From Septoria linicola (taxonomy: Eukaryota > Ascomycota > Dothideomycetes > Mycosphaerellales > Mycosphaerellaceae): a DNA stretch of 64,000 nucleotides. Of this stretch, positions 22,529 to 34,160 are shown one piece after another (position 1 is the stretch's first letter; every line of letters starts with the position of its first letter). The stretch spans positions 868,001-932,000 of the forward strand of contig CP099419.1 in NCBI GenBank assembly GCA_024114885.1. The letters run 5' to 3'. The notes beneath the pieces were generated by a model that had not been told where the DNA came from, did not search any database, and was given only the letters and a program-made list of their open reading frames with translations. Both the position numbers and the translations under genes were made by a program.

Positions 22529-23812
22529 CTGGAAGATCGTGGACCGGAGGCGTGATGGATCGTAGTCTCGAAGATTGCTGATCGACACAATCTGTTCTGT
22601 ATTGTAGTATGTGGGCGCATGTGGGGCTCTCGATTTCGTGGATCCAGAATGTATGAGTACACAACTATGGCGCAAATGATGTTGGTGTTATGAGAGATCC
22701 TCGCGTCCATGGTAGGATTCGATCGAGCTGTGTTGCTTTGACGGGCCTGTCAACAAGATACGCATCGCTGTTATCCTGTTCCCGCAATACGAATGCAGAG
22801 TGAGGATGAATATATCCAGAGCTGGCTATTGTCTTGGGTTTCGTGGTTCAATGGTTCACGAACCCGGACCTGCAACAGATGCCCCACCCTCCCTCGACTG
22901 CCACTTATCTTGCCAGGCAGTACAATGAATGGTCTGGTAGAGTGCTGTATTCGAGCTCATCGTTGCTTGTTGCTCTGCTTGGCGTTTCTTGTGTCTTGTG
23001 ATAATGTACCACATTAGACGGGCGAGTCAACCACCAACGCGGTCGTGGCTGGGTGCTATGCGGCTCCACCTTGAAATCAAACCATGGACTCGGGATTCTT
23101 CCATCAAACCATGGACTCGGGATTCTTCCACAACGTAGTGAGGCCATGCTCGATTGACCCGTCCCATGCAACGAATACGAGCATTCATCACAGAGCCTGA
23201 GTGTTATCCAATGGTGGAGGACGCTTCGACCATGGTGCCGGACATGCAGGATGCCTCTGCTCAGTCGGTGGATGGGACGCTATGCAGCGCAGGTTGGTTT
23301 CATGCGATGCTGCATCATATTTGAGACAGCCACGACGGCATTGCTAAGTCTGCTTCGGTGAACAGCAGGGCAGAGGATGATAGAACGAGGAGGTGGAGGG
23401 TCAGTGGTTGAAGGGACTGACCAGTTCCCCAACACTAACTTATTAGGATAAAAGGAAGCCGCTCAGATCTCTTGGCACGGGAGTCAGTGTCTCCTCCTTT
23501 GACCCACAGATTCTTCTGCGATACACAACTTCTCGGCTCGGCTTACACAAGACGCTATGAGGACTACGGCGAGCTGAGCCTGGTGTGATTCGTGTCGTGT
23601 GGCATATGCGAGGAAATGGAGTGGCATACGTTTCGCTACCAGTCCTTCCGACAGTGCGAAGAAGCCATGTTGGAGGACTGAACGACAATGGCTTCGTCCA
23701 TGTCTCAAGCAGTGCTGGGCGAGTCCTCAAGCGTCCTTCATTACATCTGCCATCTCGTTCCGCCATTTCAATCTGCGATAGCAAGCAATCAGCGTTTGCA
23801 AGCTTCACCATC
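22529..23812. other. 1.3-kb intergenic region with one short tandem duplication
   Basis: No supported gene. It contains a 27-bp duplication (see the repeat entry). The acyltransferase start lies at its end; its frame is open upstream but has no family resemblance there. Confidence 0.45.
23076..23129. repeat. 27-bp tandem duplication
   Basis: Two adjacent identical copies of a 27-bp unit starting atcaaaccatggactcggga, at 23076 and 23103. It lies in noncoding sequence and probably reflects a recent slippage or duplication. Confidence 0.85.
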
Positions 23813-25396
23813 ATGCTCGGCTCAACCTACAAAGTCTACCCTAGCGAGACCATAATCGCGCGGACAATCAAGCTCTCTATATGTGATGCGTACAGTCCTA
23901 AGGTTTGGGTGACGCAAGTCCACTTCTGGCCTCTCGCAGATCCGGACAAGTTCCAAAGGGCATACGATATCCTGAAGCTAGGTCTCGGTCGAACTTTGAC
24001 AGAGATTCCCGCGCTGGCCGGAACCATATGCCACCTCTCAGACGATCCACGAGATCTCGGCATTCATATCGACCACGATCCTCACGTCGAATTTGCTTTC
24101 AAGGACCTTTCTGACAGCAATCACATCCCCAGATACGCCGACCTAAAGGCAAATGGCTTTCCGCTAGCAGGACTTGTTGAGCCACTTTCGCAGCCTGCGA
24201 TGTTATCGCCTGTGCACGAGGGATCTCGCATGATTACTGCGCAACTCAGTCGTCTCGACGGTGGGCTAGCTCTATCTTTTGGTGTCAACCACGTACTAGC
24301 CGATGCTACATCCATCGCAGAAATCGAGAGGATCTGGTCCCTTCACACTGCGGACGTGAGCAACCATGTCACCAGCACTCATAGACCTGGAATGGACGAA
24401 ATGGCATCCAGGACACGACTTTCTTTGCCAGTCTGTAAGACTGCTCGTTTCAGCGATGAGCATTGGAAAGTCTGCCCAACGGGACGTTCTCAGCTCAACC
24501 TCCCACAGGAAGCAACTACCAAAAAGCTGCTTTGACTCTTCTTGATGATGCTAAACGAGCAATGCAGGCTTCCTGCGGTGGTGACGCGGAAGAGATTAAA
24601 ATGTGTCTCTGGACCTTCTCCTCGTCCTCTCTCGCCAAGCTGAAAAGTGTCGCTGCTGGCTGTGACGCATCTCAATGGATATCCACTATGGACGCCCTCG
24701 TTGGACTCTTCTGGTCCCGACTCGCAGTCGTGAAACAGAAGAGCACAAACGAAGCAGAATCAGTCTTATTGTTTCCAATGAACATCAGACAACGCCTGCA
24801 TCCCTCAATCGATGCCCACTACATTGGCAATGCCATCGACATAATCACTACTAGCTGCCCATTACTCGCCTTGAAGGCGGACTCCGGCCTCGTGACAGCG
24901 GCTCGGCAGATAAGGCGAGCAAACACTGGCTGGCAAGAGACCAAGTGGGCAAGCTGGCTGGCCATGGCGTCAGACCTTCCCAACGATCAAGCAATAGTGC
25001 CAAATCCTCTTTGTCTGCTCGCTACCCATAATATGGCTTTCAATGATTATTCAAAGTCACTGAGCAATGTTCTAGATTGGGGTATAGAGCTTGGTGTCAT
25101 TGACCGCACACGATATATGCGTGAGTATTGACATTGAGTCTGCTGTCTATGGACACGCTAACATACTTACAGATCTAGAGCCCGCTAGCGTGAGTGTTTC
25201 TCTCTCACTACTGGCATTTCACTAATAGTTGTATCTGCAGAACTTCGCGAATTGCGCAACGGCGGTCTTCGTGAATCCACGACTAACAGACGGCAGCCTG
25301 GAGGTAGTCATGACCGCAACCGAACATCTGAATGGCATGCTTGCTGCAGATGAGGTATTCTCCAAGTACGGAAGATTTGTGACTGTTTGGTCGTAG
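23813..25396 (+). CDS. BAHD-like O-acyltransferase (trichothecene acetyltransferase family)
   Basis: Likely exons 23813..24434, 24494..25120, 25173..25189 and 25241..25396, for 473 residues. The start MLGSTYKVYPSE and following IKLSICDAYSPKVWVTQVHF are typical of fungal acyl-CoA-dependent acyltransferases. The HxxxD catalytic motif is NHVLADA. WISTMDALVGLFWSRL and LDWGIELG (position of the usual DFGWG) follow. Such enzymes move acetyl or other acyl groups from CoA to hydroxyls of secondary metabolites in the cytosol. The third exon is only 17 nt but both its splice sites are good. The first intron (59 nt, GTAAGA to CTCAG) was chosen because it alone joins the two frames with a plausible length; its branch site is weak. 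With the A-T-TE enzyme 3 kb away, a tailoring role is reasonable. Confidence 0.82.
25173..25189 (+). other. 17-nt microexon of the acyltransferase gene
   Basis: Flanked by a TTACAG acceptor and a GTGAGT donor. It adds six codons (one split) that keep the frame between RTRYM and the last exon starting NFANCATAVF. Confidence 0.7.
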
Positions 25397-25904
25397 CTAT
25401 TTGGCCTACTTTAGAAGGTCCTGCACCTTCAAGAAATGCTCGAAACGTATACAATACGCGATAGTCGTCATTCTGTCCTTCATCACGAAATCAGCTGAAT
25501 GGCAGTTGATCAAGCAAATTGAGTGGTCGCTGAAACTCAAAGATATGCAGAGGCTGAACGCTCTCCACAGTCGGGAAGAAAAGTTTGGGTAGACGTCATC
25601 AATTGGAAGTGCTTACACAAGCTCGAATACAAGACCAGAATGCGCAAACGCACTAAAGCGCGGGACACGAGCGCCCAAGTGACATCTCATGACTCAGAAG
25701 CCCACCGACCCCATCTCCGTGCAGCCAAGACGACTGATCTGAATCCGACACATCCCATCCCAGGAAAGCGCTGTTTCGCTGCTGGAGCAAGTCATATACC
25801 CAAGCAAGATATGGCACATGAACGCCAAGGTTAGCTGCCCGCGAGACCAGATATCCTGGCCATCAGTCAGTAGGTTCTCATATCTGGCTGCGCGTTTCGC
25901 AAGT
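25397..25904. other. Convergent intergenic region, no gene recognised
   Basis: 3' flanks of the acyltransferase (plus) and the reductase (minus). Short basic open frames have no family resemblance. Confidence 0.45.
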
Positions 25905-26821
25905 TCACTTGCCGAAGATAGGTGCCAGTTCCATAGGTCTCCTACGGCGAGCGTCTTGAAGTGTCGACGGGGTGATGGGTAGGCTGTCCCTTGCCAGATC
26001 TATCACTTGCGTGGGAAGGTCCTCATCCAGGGTGACACCGCTGGCTGCGGCTACACACACTGCTTCATCTGCGATCTGGTACATCAGCCTGGCGGCACCA
26101 GGTCGCTCGAGCACTTCGTGAGTGTTCAAGCCCGTAAGAGCGGTGGTCGAATTCCAGGCGGAGTTGAGAACTAATTTCCGCCATCGCTCTTGCGTCACGC
26201 AGTTGACACTTCCAAATTCTGGGTCCAAAGCAGTCAGTGTATCTCGCCTGTGAACATCGGTAGCATTAAGCTGGCCGTACGCGCCGATGAGGAACGCTGG
26301 TCGTTTGATGCTCGCTGTCTGTTCAATGATTCCTGGACGGACTTGGGCGCACCCAATGTTACACACAGCACTGAGGATTGTGTTATCTGGAAAGGTGCTT
26401 CTCAGCGGAACCTCGACGTCCATGCCGTTCTGTGCTGCAACAAGGGTAGTCTGTGGGGAGACCAGTCTCCGAAGCTCCGAGAGCGCGAATGTATAGTCGT
26501 CCTTCACCTTGTTTGCGAGGATACAATAGTCAAAAGGCTGGTCAAAAGTTGTCTTGCTCAAGGTGCCCGACTGCAGCACTCGGTGTGGGGCGAAATAGCC
26601 ATTTCCCCATGTGTTCGTCTTAAGCTCGTAGCCTGATCTCTTGACAGCCTCATAGTTGGATCGACAAACAACCGACACCATTGAACTGGAGTTTTGCGCA
26701 ACTCTCCAGCCAATGATGGAACCGACAGCTATAGTCAATAGGTCAGCAGCCGGTACAACGACTAAAAGCTGACTCACTCACCGCCGCCGCCGTAAACAAG
26801 AACCTGACGCTTAGTCCTCAT
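25905..26821 (-). CDS. 2-dehydropantoate 2-reductase family protein (ApbA/PanE)
   Basis: Exons 26821..26782 and 26728..25905 on the minus strand (53-nt intron, GTGAGT to TAG) encode 287 residues. The splice creates the NADPH-binding turn YGGGAVGS from both exons. Further family features are the IL-NKVKDD segment, AAQNGMDVE, NIGCAQVRPGII and the helical C-terminal domain with WRKLVLNSAWNSTTALTG (Lys, Asn, Ser of the active site). PanE reduces ketopantoate to pantoate for coenzyme A. Fungi have several paralogues of unclear substrate, some near metabolite genes. The beta-keto or alpha-keto acid chemistry of the family would suit a pathway built from arylpyruvates, but that link is inference. 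A housekeeping role is equally possible. Confidence 0.87.
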
Positions 26822-28046
26822 ACTCTTAGCTTGGGTGCCCTTTGCTGAGTAGATGGAGGGGAAGACTGCGGCTGATGACTATGTAGCCATTCATGTGTCC
26901 AGTGCGGCATCAGGCTACATATCAGCACTGACCATGTGTAGCCCTCGCGAAAGATTGACTGCCAGCGGGACGCCGCATACGTCCTGATAGAGGACGTTGC
27001 TAAGCTTCTACTAGCACACTCCTGTGAGCAACTAGAAACGGGTTTCGAATGCCATATCTGGTAGAGGGCTATCTTGAGCGAGGATCCGCGGTGCTGGAAG
27101 GACCCACTGCTGTCTGGGAACGCTCGTCCGTGCACGAACCGAAATGCTGGCTATCGTGATCACACGTGCCTCAACACAGCAAATGCAAGAGAGCACAATT
27201 GTGTCACAATGCAGCTTGGCTCTTCTCATGTTCAAACTAAATGTCTTACCAATGTTCTGATGGGGTCACGGCCTGCGGTCGTACAGCTCGTCTGTGCTTG
27301 CCTGTTCTGTACGTGATCAACAGCAATGTTTCATGGCCAAGAATATCACTGTCTCCACCGGTGGCAGTTCAACCTGTGGTATTTCATGCAGCCAGAAGGC
27401 AATTCCACGGGCGAGGGTGAGAAGCGGCCATACTCGACGGCAATTGAACTACGCGCTTCACGGAAGTGGATGACTGCCTTAGCCAGCTCTGCACACTATC
27501 GCTGAACGGAGAGCAGCAGAACTTCACCATAAGTACTTTGACGCCAGATTACAATCGATCTCCCGGATAATCAGCACGGACAAGCAATATTGCTTATGTC
27601 CAAGGACCCATATTACGACAACATCCAAAATCTTTGCCAAGGCTTTCAGACTTTGGCAACTGAATTGGCAGTCTCCTGGGCAAGTTGCACACGTTCGCTC
27701 AGATGCATGCCTCGTATTCGTGTATGATCTTATGGGGCTTCACCCAGTTCTACCGTAGGTGCGCTAAAGCATAGCCGGTGGTATCGTCCTCAAGGTTATC
27801 TTATGCAGGCCACGTCGTGAGACGACTCCAGTACCGCTTTCAAGACTGTAGATCGCAGTATGTCCGGACGAAACGTTGTCTTAGACTGTTTCTCAGAGGA
27901 GATGTACGGAACGAATGATCCATATGCGTTAGTCAATCCACTTTGCACCCAGAAGTGGGCGATACGGCTCAAGGCAAAGATGAAGCAGGAACGACCTCGT
28001 CCACATTCCCGTTCTTCGAAAGCACTCTTGTAACTTTTACAGCGCA
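26822..28046. other. Divergent intergenic region upstream of reductase and A-T-TE gene
   Basis: 1.2 kb with no supported gene. Being a shared upstream region of two genes of the candidate cluster, it would be a place to look for a common regulator site; I cannot point to one by eye. Confidence 0.5.
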
Positions 28047-30962
28047 ATGGCATTCCCTATTGACTCCCCTACCGCTCAGCCAACGTATCTCATCGACTTG
28101 CTGAAAAATGCCGCGAGCAATCAACCAGAAAATGGCTTCCTATTTCTAGAAGATGGACTCGACAAGCCTGCTACCAGGGTGACGTACGCTGAGTTGTATG
28201 CAAAGGCCAAGGTGAGTAATAGTGTTACAACATCGGGATGTACAATTGACAAGTGAAGGACAATGCTCGCCGCCTGATAGATGCTGGTATCGTGAGAAGA
28301 GGCGAGAAAGTCATTATCTACTTCGACAACCACGAAGATAATATTCTGTACTTTTGGTCGGTGATTTCCGCAGGTACGTCAGCTCCTGGCATCGTTTAAC
28401 ATGAGCACTTCCTGACTTGGATCGATCTTAGGTGGTATCTGTGCTGTTTTGAATCCCGTGTCAAACGAGCCGAAGACTGCAGCCGGACAGCTTGACAATG
28501 TCAAGTCTTTATTTGGTGGCACTCCGATCCTTACGAGTCACAAGTTATCATCCATCCTTGCATCTCGCAAGCTCAATGTTCAGTCAGTCGAAGATGTCGA
28601 TCGCCGGAAAGCCATTGATTCTGGCCTGCCATCTCCTGCCGAGTCGACGACAGACGATGCACGGAGCATTGCAGCTATTCTGTTCACGTCGGGAAGTACT
28701 GGCTTATCGAAGGCTGTGGAATACACCAACGGCCAGCTCATCGCCTCAGTACAAGCAAAGTCGCAATACCTATCGACTCATGGCAAGACTTTCATGTCAT
28801 GGGTCTCCTTCGACCACTCAGCGTGCTTCTGCGAAGTACACCTTCAGGCTTTGTACACAGGATCTGATCAGTTGTTCGTTCCAGCTTCAGAATTGGTACA
28901 GACCCCGTGGCAATTCTTCCAGGTCCTCAGCACATACAAGATTGGATACACGTTCATTCCAAATTTCTTCCTTGCCGCCGCGGTAGAGTCCTTGACCAAG
29001 CAGGACAGAGAGGCTCTCGACTTGAACTTGAGCAATCTGAGTGTGGTCATGGTTGGTGGAGAGGCCAACAGAACCAAGACACTGCAAGCTGCTGACAATG
29101 TGATGAGATCATACGGAGCACCTGCTCACAGTCTAAAGGCAGCATATGGCTTGAGCGAGACCTGCTCTGCATGTTACTACAATCTCGAGACTCCGGAGTA
29201 TGATCTGAAGGAGGGAAACATCTTTGCGACTGTAGGCAAGCCTCTGCCTGGGTTGGAAATGAAGTTGCTGGATGATGATGGGGTTGAGCAGACTACCGGC
29301 GAAGGCACTATCCACCTTCGTGGAAATGTCATCTTCAATGGCTACTACGCCAATCCGGAGGCTACCACGAAGGCGATCGCGGCAGACGGCTGGATGAACA
29401 CAGGTGATATCGGTCGACTCGATCAAGACGGCAACCTTCAGCTTCTTGGAAGATCGAAAGAAGTGTTGATCCTGAATGGGAACAACTTTTCCTCTTTCGA
29501 GATCGAGTACGCCATCGAGACTTGCGGAATTCTCGGTCTGGAAGTCTCATATACAGCAGTTTTCTCCACCTGGTCAGAGGAGCGCAGCTCAGAAGCGCCT
29601 GTTGTTCTATTCCACCCTACCGAAGCTGCGATTGGACCGAAACACATGTCGAGCACCTTGCATGCAATTAACAAAGCCGTGTTCAGCGTTTGTGCTCAAA
29701 AAGCGCTGCGTGTTATTCCTCTGCCGAAAGCTCTTCTTCCCAAGTCTACGATCGGCAAATTGTCTCGCGCGAAGCTGCGACAGTCTTTCGAGAATGGTGA
29801 TCTCGATGACTACATCATGGACAACCTTGTCTCTGGCGTGGATGCATTGAAGTCGACGTGCCTCAAGCTTGCAGATGCGTCTCCTCTGCAGCAAGAGATC
29901 GCGCAGATCTACTCTTCGATTGTCAACGCGCCTGCGTCAGATCTTCTTGGCAGTGACGCCTTATTGTCCTCCGGGATAAACTCGCTTGGCTTTATGCGCC
30001 TAAAGAAAGCGCTTGAGAAGGGTCTCAAGATCCACCAGGAGATTCCAATGCCCCTCTTGATCCGTTGTCACTCCATTGCAGACCTTGAGCATGAGTTGAC
30101 CCTTATCGGCACCGTCTCAAATGAGTATGATCCGATCGTCCCTCTCGCAACTCATGGCTCCAGGCAGACACTGTTCCTGCTCCATCCAGGCGCAGGTGAG
30201 TTCTTGTGCTGGATGGGACTCCTGCCTTATCTTCCGGACCGACCGATATACGCCCTTCGAGCTAAAGGCCTACACCCCGGTGAGGGCACTTTCGATGGTA
30301 TCGACGACCTGTTGAGCTGCTATTATACAGCTATGCGCCGCATACAACCGAAAGGACCGTACGCGATGCTAGGATATTGCTTCGGCGGACTGCTCAGCTT
30401 CGAGCTAGCAAAGATGTTCGAAGCAGACGGGCAAGAAGTCGTCTTCTGCGGCGGGATTGATAACCCGCCTAGCCTCAAGAGCACGATCGGACAAGTCCGC
30501 TATCGCTCGCTCATGATCGATGTTCTACCAGTCGTGACAGACTACACTCCAGAACAAGCGCGTGCCTTTGCCGAGGAGACTGCCGGGCTGAACGATGAGC
30601 AATTCTATGCACTTCTGTTCACCAAGTTCTCACCAGAGTTCATCGATCAAATGGACATAACAATCCCAAGACTTCAGGCGTTCGGAAGAGTCGAAGACTG
30701 CATGCGGCTGATTGCTGCCCAGTATGAGCCAACAGGCTCGATAGCGACCACCGATATATTCTGTGCAGACCCGATGCCTCATTTCGGCGCAACACCTGAG
30801 GTGTGGAAACGCGATGTGCTCGGCGAGTGGCGAAGCTTCGTCAAGGATGCGAATGTACGGTTTCACCACGTCGGAGGTAATCATATCAGCCTCATCAAGG
30901 AGCCCTTGATCAAAGATTTCCAGAAGAGTGTGAATGATGCGTTGGCAGCGAGGGGTATCTAG
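28047..30962 (+). CDS. A-T-TE NRPS-like enzyme (arylpyruvate-dimerising type)
   Basis: Exons 28047..28211, 28259..28373 and 28432..30962 (introns 47 and 58 nt) give 936 residues. Domains: adenylation (residues about 30-590, AAILFTSGSTGLSKAVEYTN, YGLSETCSACYY, GWMNTGDIG), thiolation (about 610-690, Ser in SSGINSLGF), thioesterase (about 700-936). The A domain has the FDHSACFCEVHLQALYTGSD stretch seen in A-T-TE synthetases such as TdiA, AtrA and the microperfuranone and phenguignardic acid enzymes. These activate 4-hydroxyphenyl-, phenyl- or indolepyruvate and join two units into quinones, furanones, butyrolactones or dioxolanones. It lacks a condensation domain; the TE does the joining. Here the TE nucleophile motif is GYCFG, with Cys where Ser is usual; Asp (GGIDNPP) and His (GGNHISLIK) are present. 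It ends 42 bp from the convergent O-methyltransferase. Confidence 0.9.
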
Positions 30963-31004
30963 ATAGCCTGACACCTTCATGTAGGCAATTCCAGACTCAC
31001 AACC

Positions 31005-32344
31005 TCAAGGCTCCCACACCATCTCGATGAAGTTCAGCGCACTGCCTTCCATCGCTGTGACACCTTGCCACTTGGAGCGGCTGTCCGCCTTGGCGATGAG
31101 ACTTCTCCATTGAGCTTCTTCGCGATCACCTGCGTTGAGCAGTGCGAGCATCATCATGTCCAGCCAGCGTGTTTCTCTTTCCACTGCGTTTGGCAGACTT
31201 CCCAGCCGGGGCATTTTTGCGTCTTGAATCAAGATGGTACAGCCATCGCTCAATGCCGGCATCAGTGCCTGGTGAATCTTGACAGCATCTGCATCGCTCC
31301 AATTGTGCAAGACCCAGCGCAGAAGATACACCTGTGCACCACGAACTGGCTGGTGATCGAGGAAGTTGTGTACAGCAAAGTGAATTCTGTCACTCAGCTC
31401 GCCAGGGAGCTCCAGAGCCGCATCGATGGTCTCGAGAAGGTCTTGGACGATGAAGCTCAGCTTCGAGAAGTGCTTCGCGAGCGCGATGGAAACGTCGCCA
31501 TAGCTGCCGCCCAAGTCCACGACTGTGCTGCCATGGGGTAAGGCGCCCCAATCGTAGCCGGAGATGGCATGATCGACACTGTAGACATCCTCGCTGCGGA
31601 GAAAGTTCATGCATGCTGCAAATCTTCTCGCCTTCTCCGGATTTTCTGCCAAAATCTTGTAGAACGTGCTTTTCTCTTCCACAGGCCGACCAGCGAGCAT
31701 GCTATTGGCAAGCATGAATGCAGTATAGCTTGGATCATCCGCCTGTCTCTGTGTCAGTGTACCGAAGCCTTGTCAGCTGAAATGCACCTACGTCTGGCCA
31801 TTGCTCGAGCGCACGACCAATCAACCGTGGAGCTAGCATGGTGTCGAGGCAACAAGAGCCAACATATTGCTCAACGAGCGGGTCTTCTTTGATCCACCTG
31901 CTGACCCTAGAGTGCACGACCCTGCCTTCTGCATTCTCGTCGAAGATGCGATGCACTATGGCATATCGGATGATCGTGATCAGAGGTCTCTCATTGATTC
32001 CAGTCGCCTCACTGAGCTCCCGGCAGGACACTCCTCTATCGCCGAGGGGAACGAGGTGCCAAATACGCTTGATCAGTGTATAAATCGATCTTCCCATTTC
32101 CGCAGGCTGTGGCAAGAATTCGCCTAGGACCACCGATCAACTCCTGCAGTTCGAGTGTAGCCTCTTGAATGGTCGCACGAGCCGTTTCAATCTCTGAAGG
32201 AAATGTGTCACTCATCAATGTGCCTCCTACATCGAATGATGGTAGTGGTAGTCGATGCTGCACGAAATTTTCATTCACGACTGTAGTGCTTGACTCAATG
32301 CTCTTTGCCAGCACAATCAGGCAAGAGATATGAGCGCTGTTCAT
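31005..32344 (-). CDS. SAM-dependent O-methyltransferase with an apparent frame break
   Basis: Minus strand. Start 32344 (MNSAHISCLIVLAKSIESST); coding to about 32125; then the frame changes and continues to 31792; a 49-nt intron (31743..31791, GTAGGT to CAG) leads to the last exon 31742..31005. About 430 residues. Fungal plant-type OMT features: LPLPSFDV and LQELIGGP at the N terminus, winged-helix dimerisation region (SCRELSEATGINERPL), SAM motif VVDLGGSYGDV, catalytic His in LLRWVLHNWSD. It would methylate a phenolic or enolic hydroxyl. No GT-AG intron with the needed length bridges the two frames near 32090-32136, so I read this as a one-base frameshift: assembly error or a real lesion. 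Tail-to-tail placement with the A-T-TE gene suggests a tailoring enzyme of that pathway. Confidence 0.8.
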
Positions 32345-34160
32345 AGCTGCCGTAAGTGCGCTGATAGAGAAGCAGAGACGTTCAAGTAATGGAGCGTCCA
32401 GATCACTAGCTATACACACCATCGTGCCCTAGCTGCAGGTTTAGCTCGGCGACCTTCGCAGACAGCCGTATCCTGACGAGGAAATCGTCGATTGAAACCA
32501 TGGCAATCTCCGGATTCAGCTTGCATCCATGGTCCGCGTCCATCTTGAGGTGGCATGCGGCCGTACAGCCAGAGTGATGTTACTCGGCTTCGGAAACGGA
32601 TATCTCGCGACTCCATGGCGGAGAGCCTGTCCTAGCTTCCCGAGTAAGCCTGTTTTCTCAAAGAAGTCCGGTTCAGCCTGATCTCTCTTCAATACCACGT
32701 GCACATGCTCTAGGATAGTGCGAGTACGCATACAGCTCACATAGATGAACATGATGTTCAAGTTGTGATCTTTGCTGTCCTTGCGACGAAAGCACGAAAC
32801 AGCGTGGTCTTCACAAAGTGGCTGCCGTCCACCAAGCCTGATCCACGGGCTTTGAGGCTTGAAATCTCTCACCAGGTAGCAGGAAATCGCGTCTCGCTCA
32901 AGGTAGCTTGCACCTCGTTGAGTGCCGTAAGTCGACGCGTCGGGCAATGTGCAAGAAGTGATGATCGTACACATGCGACGACTCCCTGCGACATGATCGA
33001 GAATAACGCCGGCTGCGATAAGCATTCTCGACTGGCATCTGCTGCCGCACTTTTCAGAAGTCCCAACACAGGTAAGACTTTTGCGTCTGCAAGACATAGA
33101 GAAGCCTTTTCGACTGGTATATCATGCCAAGACTCAGCTTGCGACCTCATCCGAAGGCATGGGCGAGAGATCTTGCAGCAACCCGCAGACCATCTCGATC
33201 GATGCGCAACAAGTCCGCGACATATCGAATGATCCCGGACTTCCACGTTGCAGCCATTTGACAGCACTCATGATTAGCAAAATCCCTCACAAATATCTGC
33301 CAAGGACCTGCCCAACTTGGTCGCCATTTCCCACCATCAACCAACCGCGTCGCTTGCCGACACTTTCATTGCAAAAGCCTGTTCGCATCGAATCTGAATT
33401 GCATATGCAGTTTCTAGACCAGAAGGATTGATTCGCAGGTGTTTCAGGTTCGGGGTAGTAGTCCAAACACGTCGAGCAAGAACGTTACCGAAAGTTGAGC
33501 TCACTAGCGTGATTTGCAGCTGGCGAATAGCAGAACGCATACACTACTTTACAAACATCACCTAGACTCGCCATAACACTTTAGCATACGCAAGCCTCTT
33601 CCACAGTGCCGGGCGGCTCAGAAGTTCCTCCCGTACTGTCGGAGCGCATAGCAGGATCTGACTAGCGGTGCATGAGCAAGTCTGCTGCTGACGGCTCACG
33701 GCACGACCTTCTGCAAAACATATCACTTAGAGTGTTCGACGCGGCAGTAAGGAGACGATCATGGTTCGAGCGACGCCATTCTGCGGCGCCACAATCTATG
33801 GACTTCATCGCCTTCGTTGCTGTCGTTCGTCAGTGGCCTCATTGCTATGTCCCATCAAGCTCTTATGGCTCTCATGGCTCCCGTCTGTTCCCAAGTGTCG
33901 TTCGTGCGAATGCCGAGCTGGTGGCGCTTTCGCCGAGGGCAGCTTGCTCATGGCGAGGAGTATTGGCGTGTGTATATTATAGATCCAGTGTCCTCGCTGG
34001 AACTGATTGAAGCAACCACATTGAGCACGATTCTGACTCTCTTTTCTTTCGAAGTACTGCTTCTGCCACTCTTTTCAGAGCATTCTTCTACAGTCTTTAT
34101 TTTCCAATTCTCTCTTTTCCAGAATTTTTGCATCAGCAATCTACGTGTTTAGAGGCAAAG
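32345..34160. other. 1.8-kb region with no confident gene
   Basis: Several overlapping open frames on both strands, none with a recognisable domain. On the minus strand around 32900-33340 several stop-free stretches alternate between frames, which could be exons or remains of an unrecognised gene, but I could not assemble one with good splice sites. The last few hundred bases precede the GH64 gene and are pyrimidine-rich (tcttttccag), typical of a fungal promoter and leader. Confidence 0.4.

Noticed and set aside
32516..33267. Open frames on the minus strand resembling a regulator C-terminal part
   Set aside because: I tried to join them into an AflR-like or methyltransferase gene but found neither a DNA-binding domain nor consistent splice sites.
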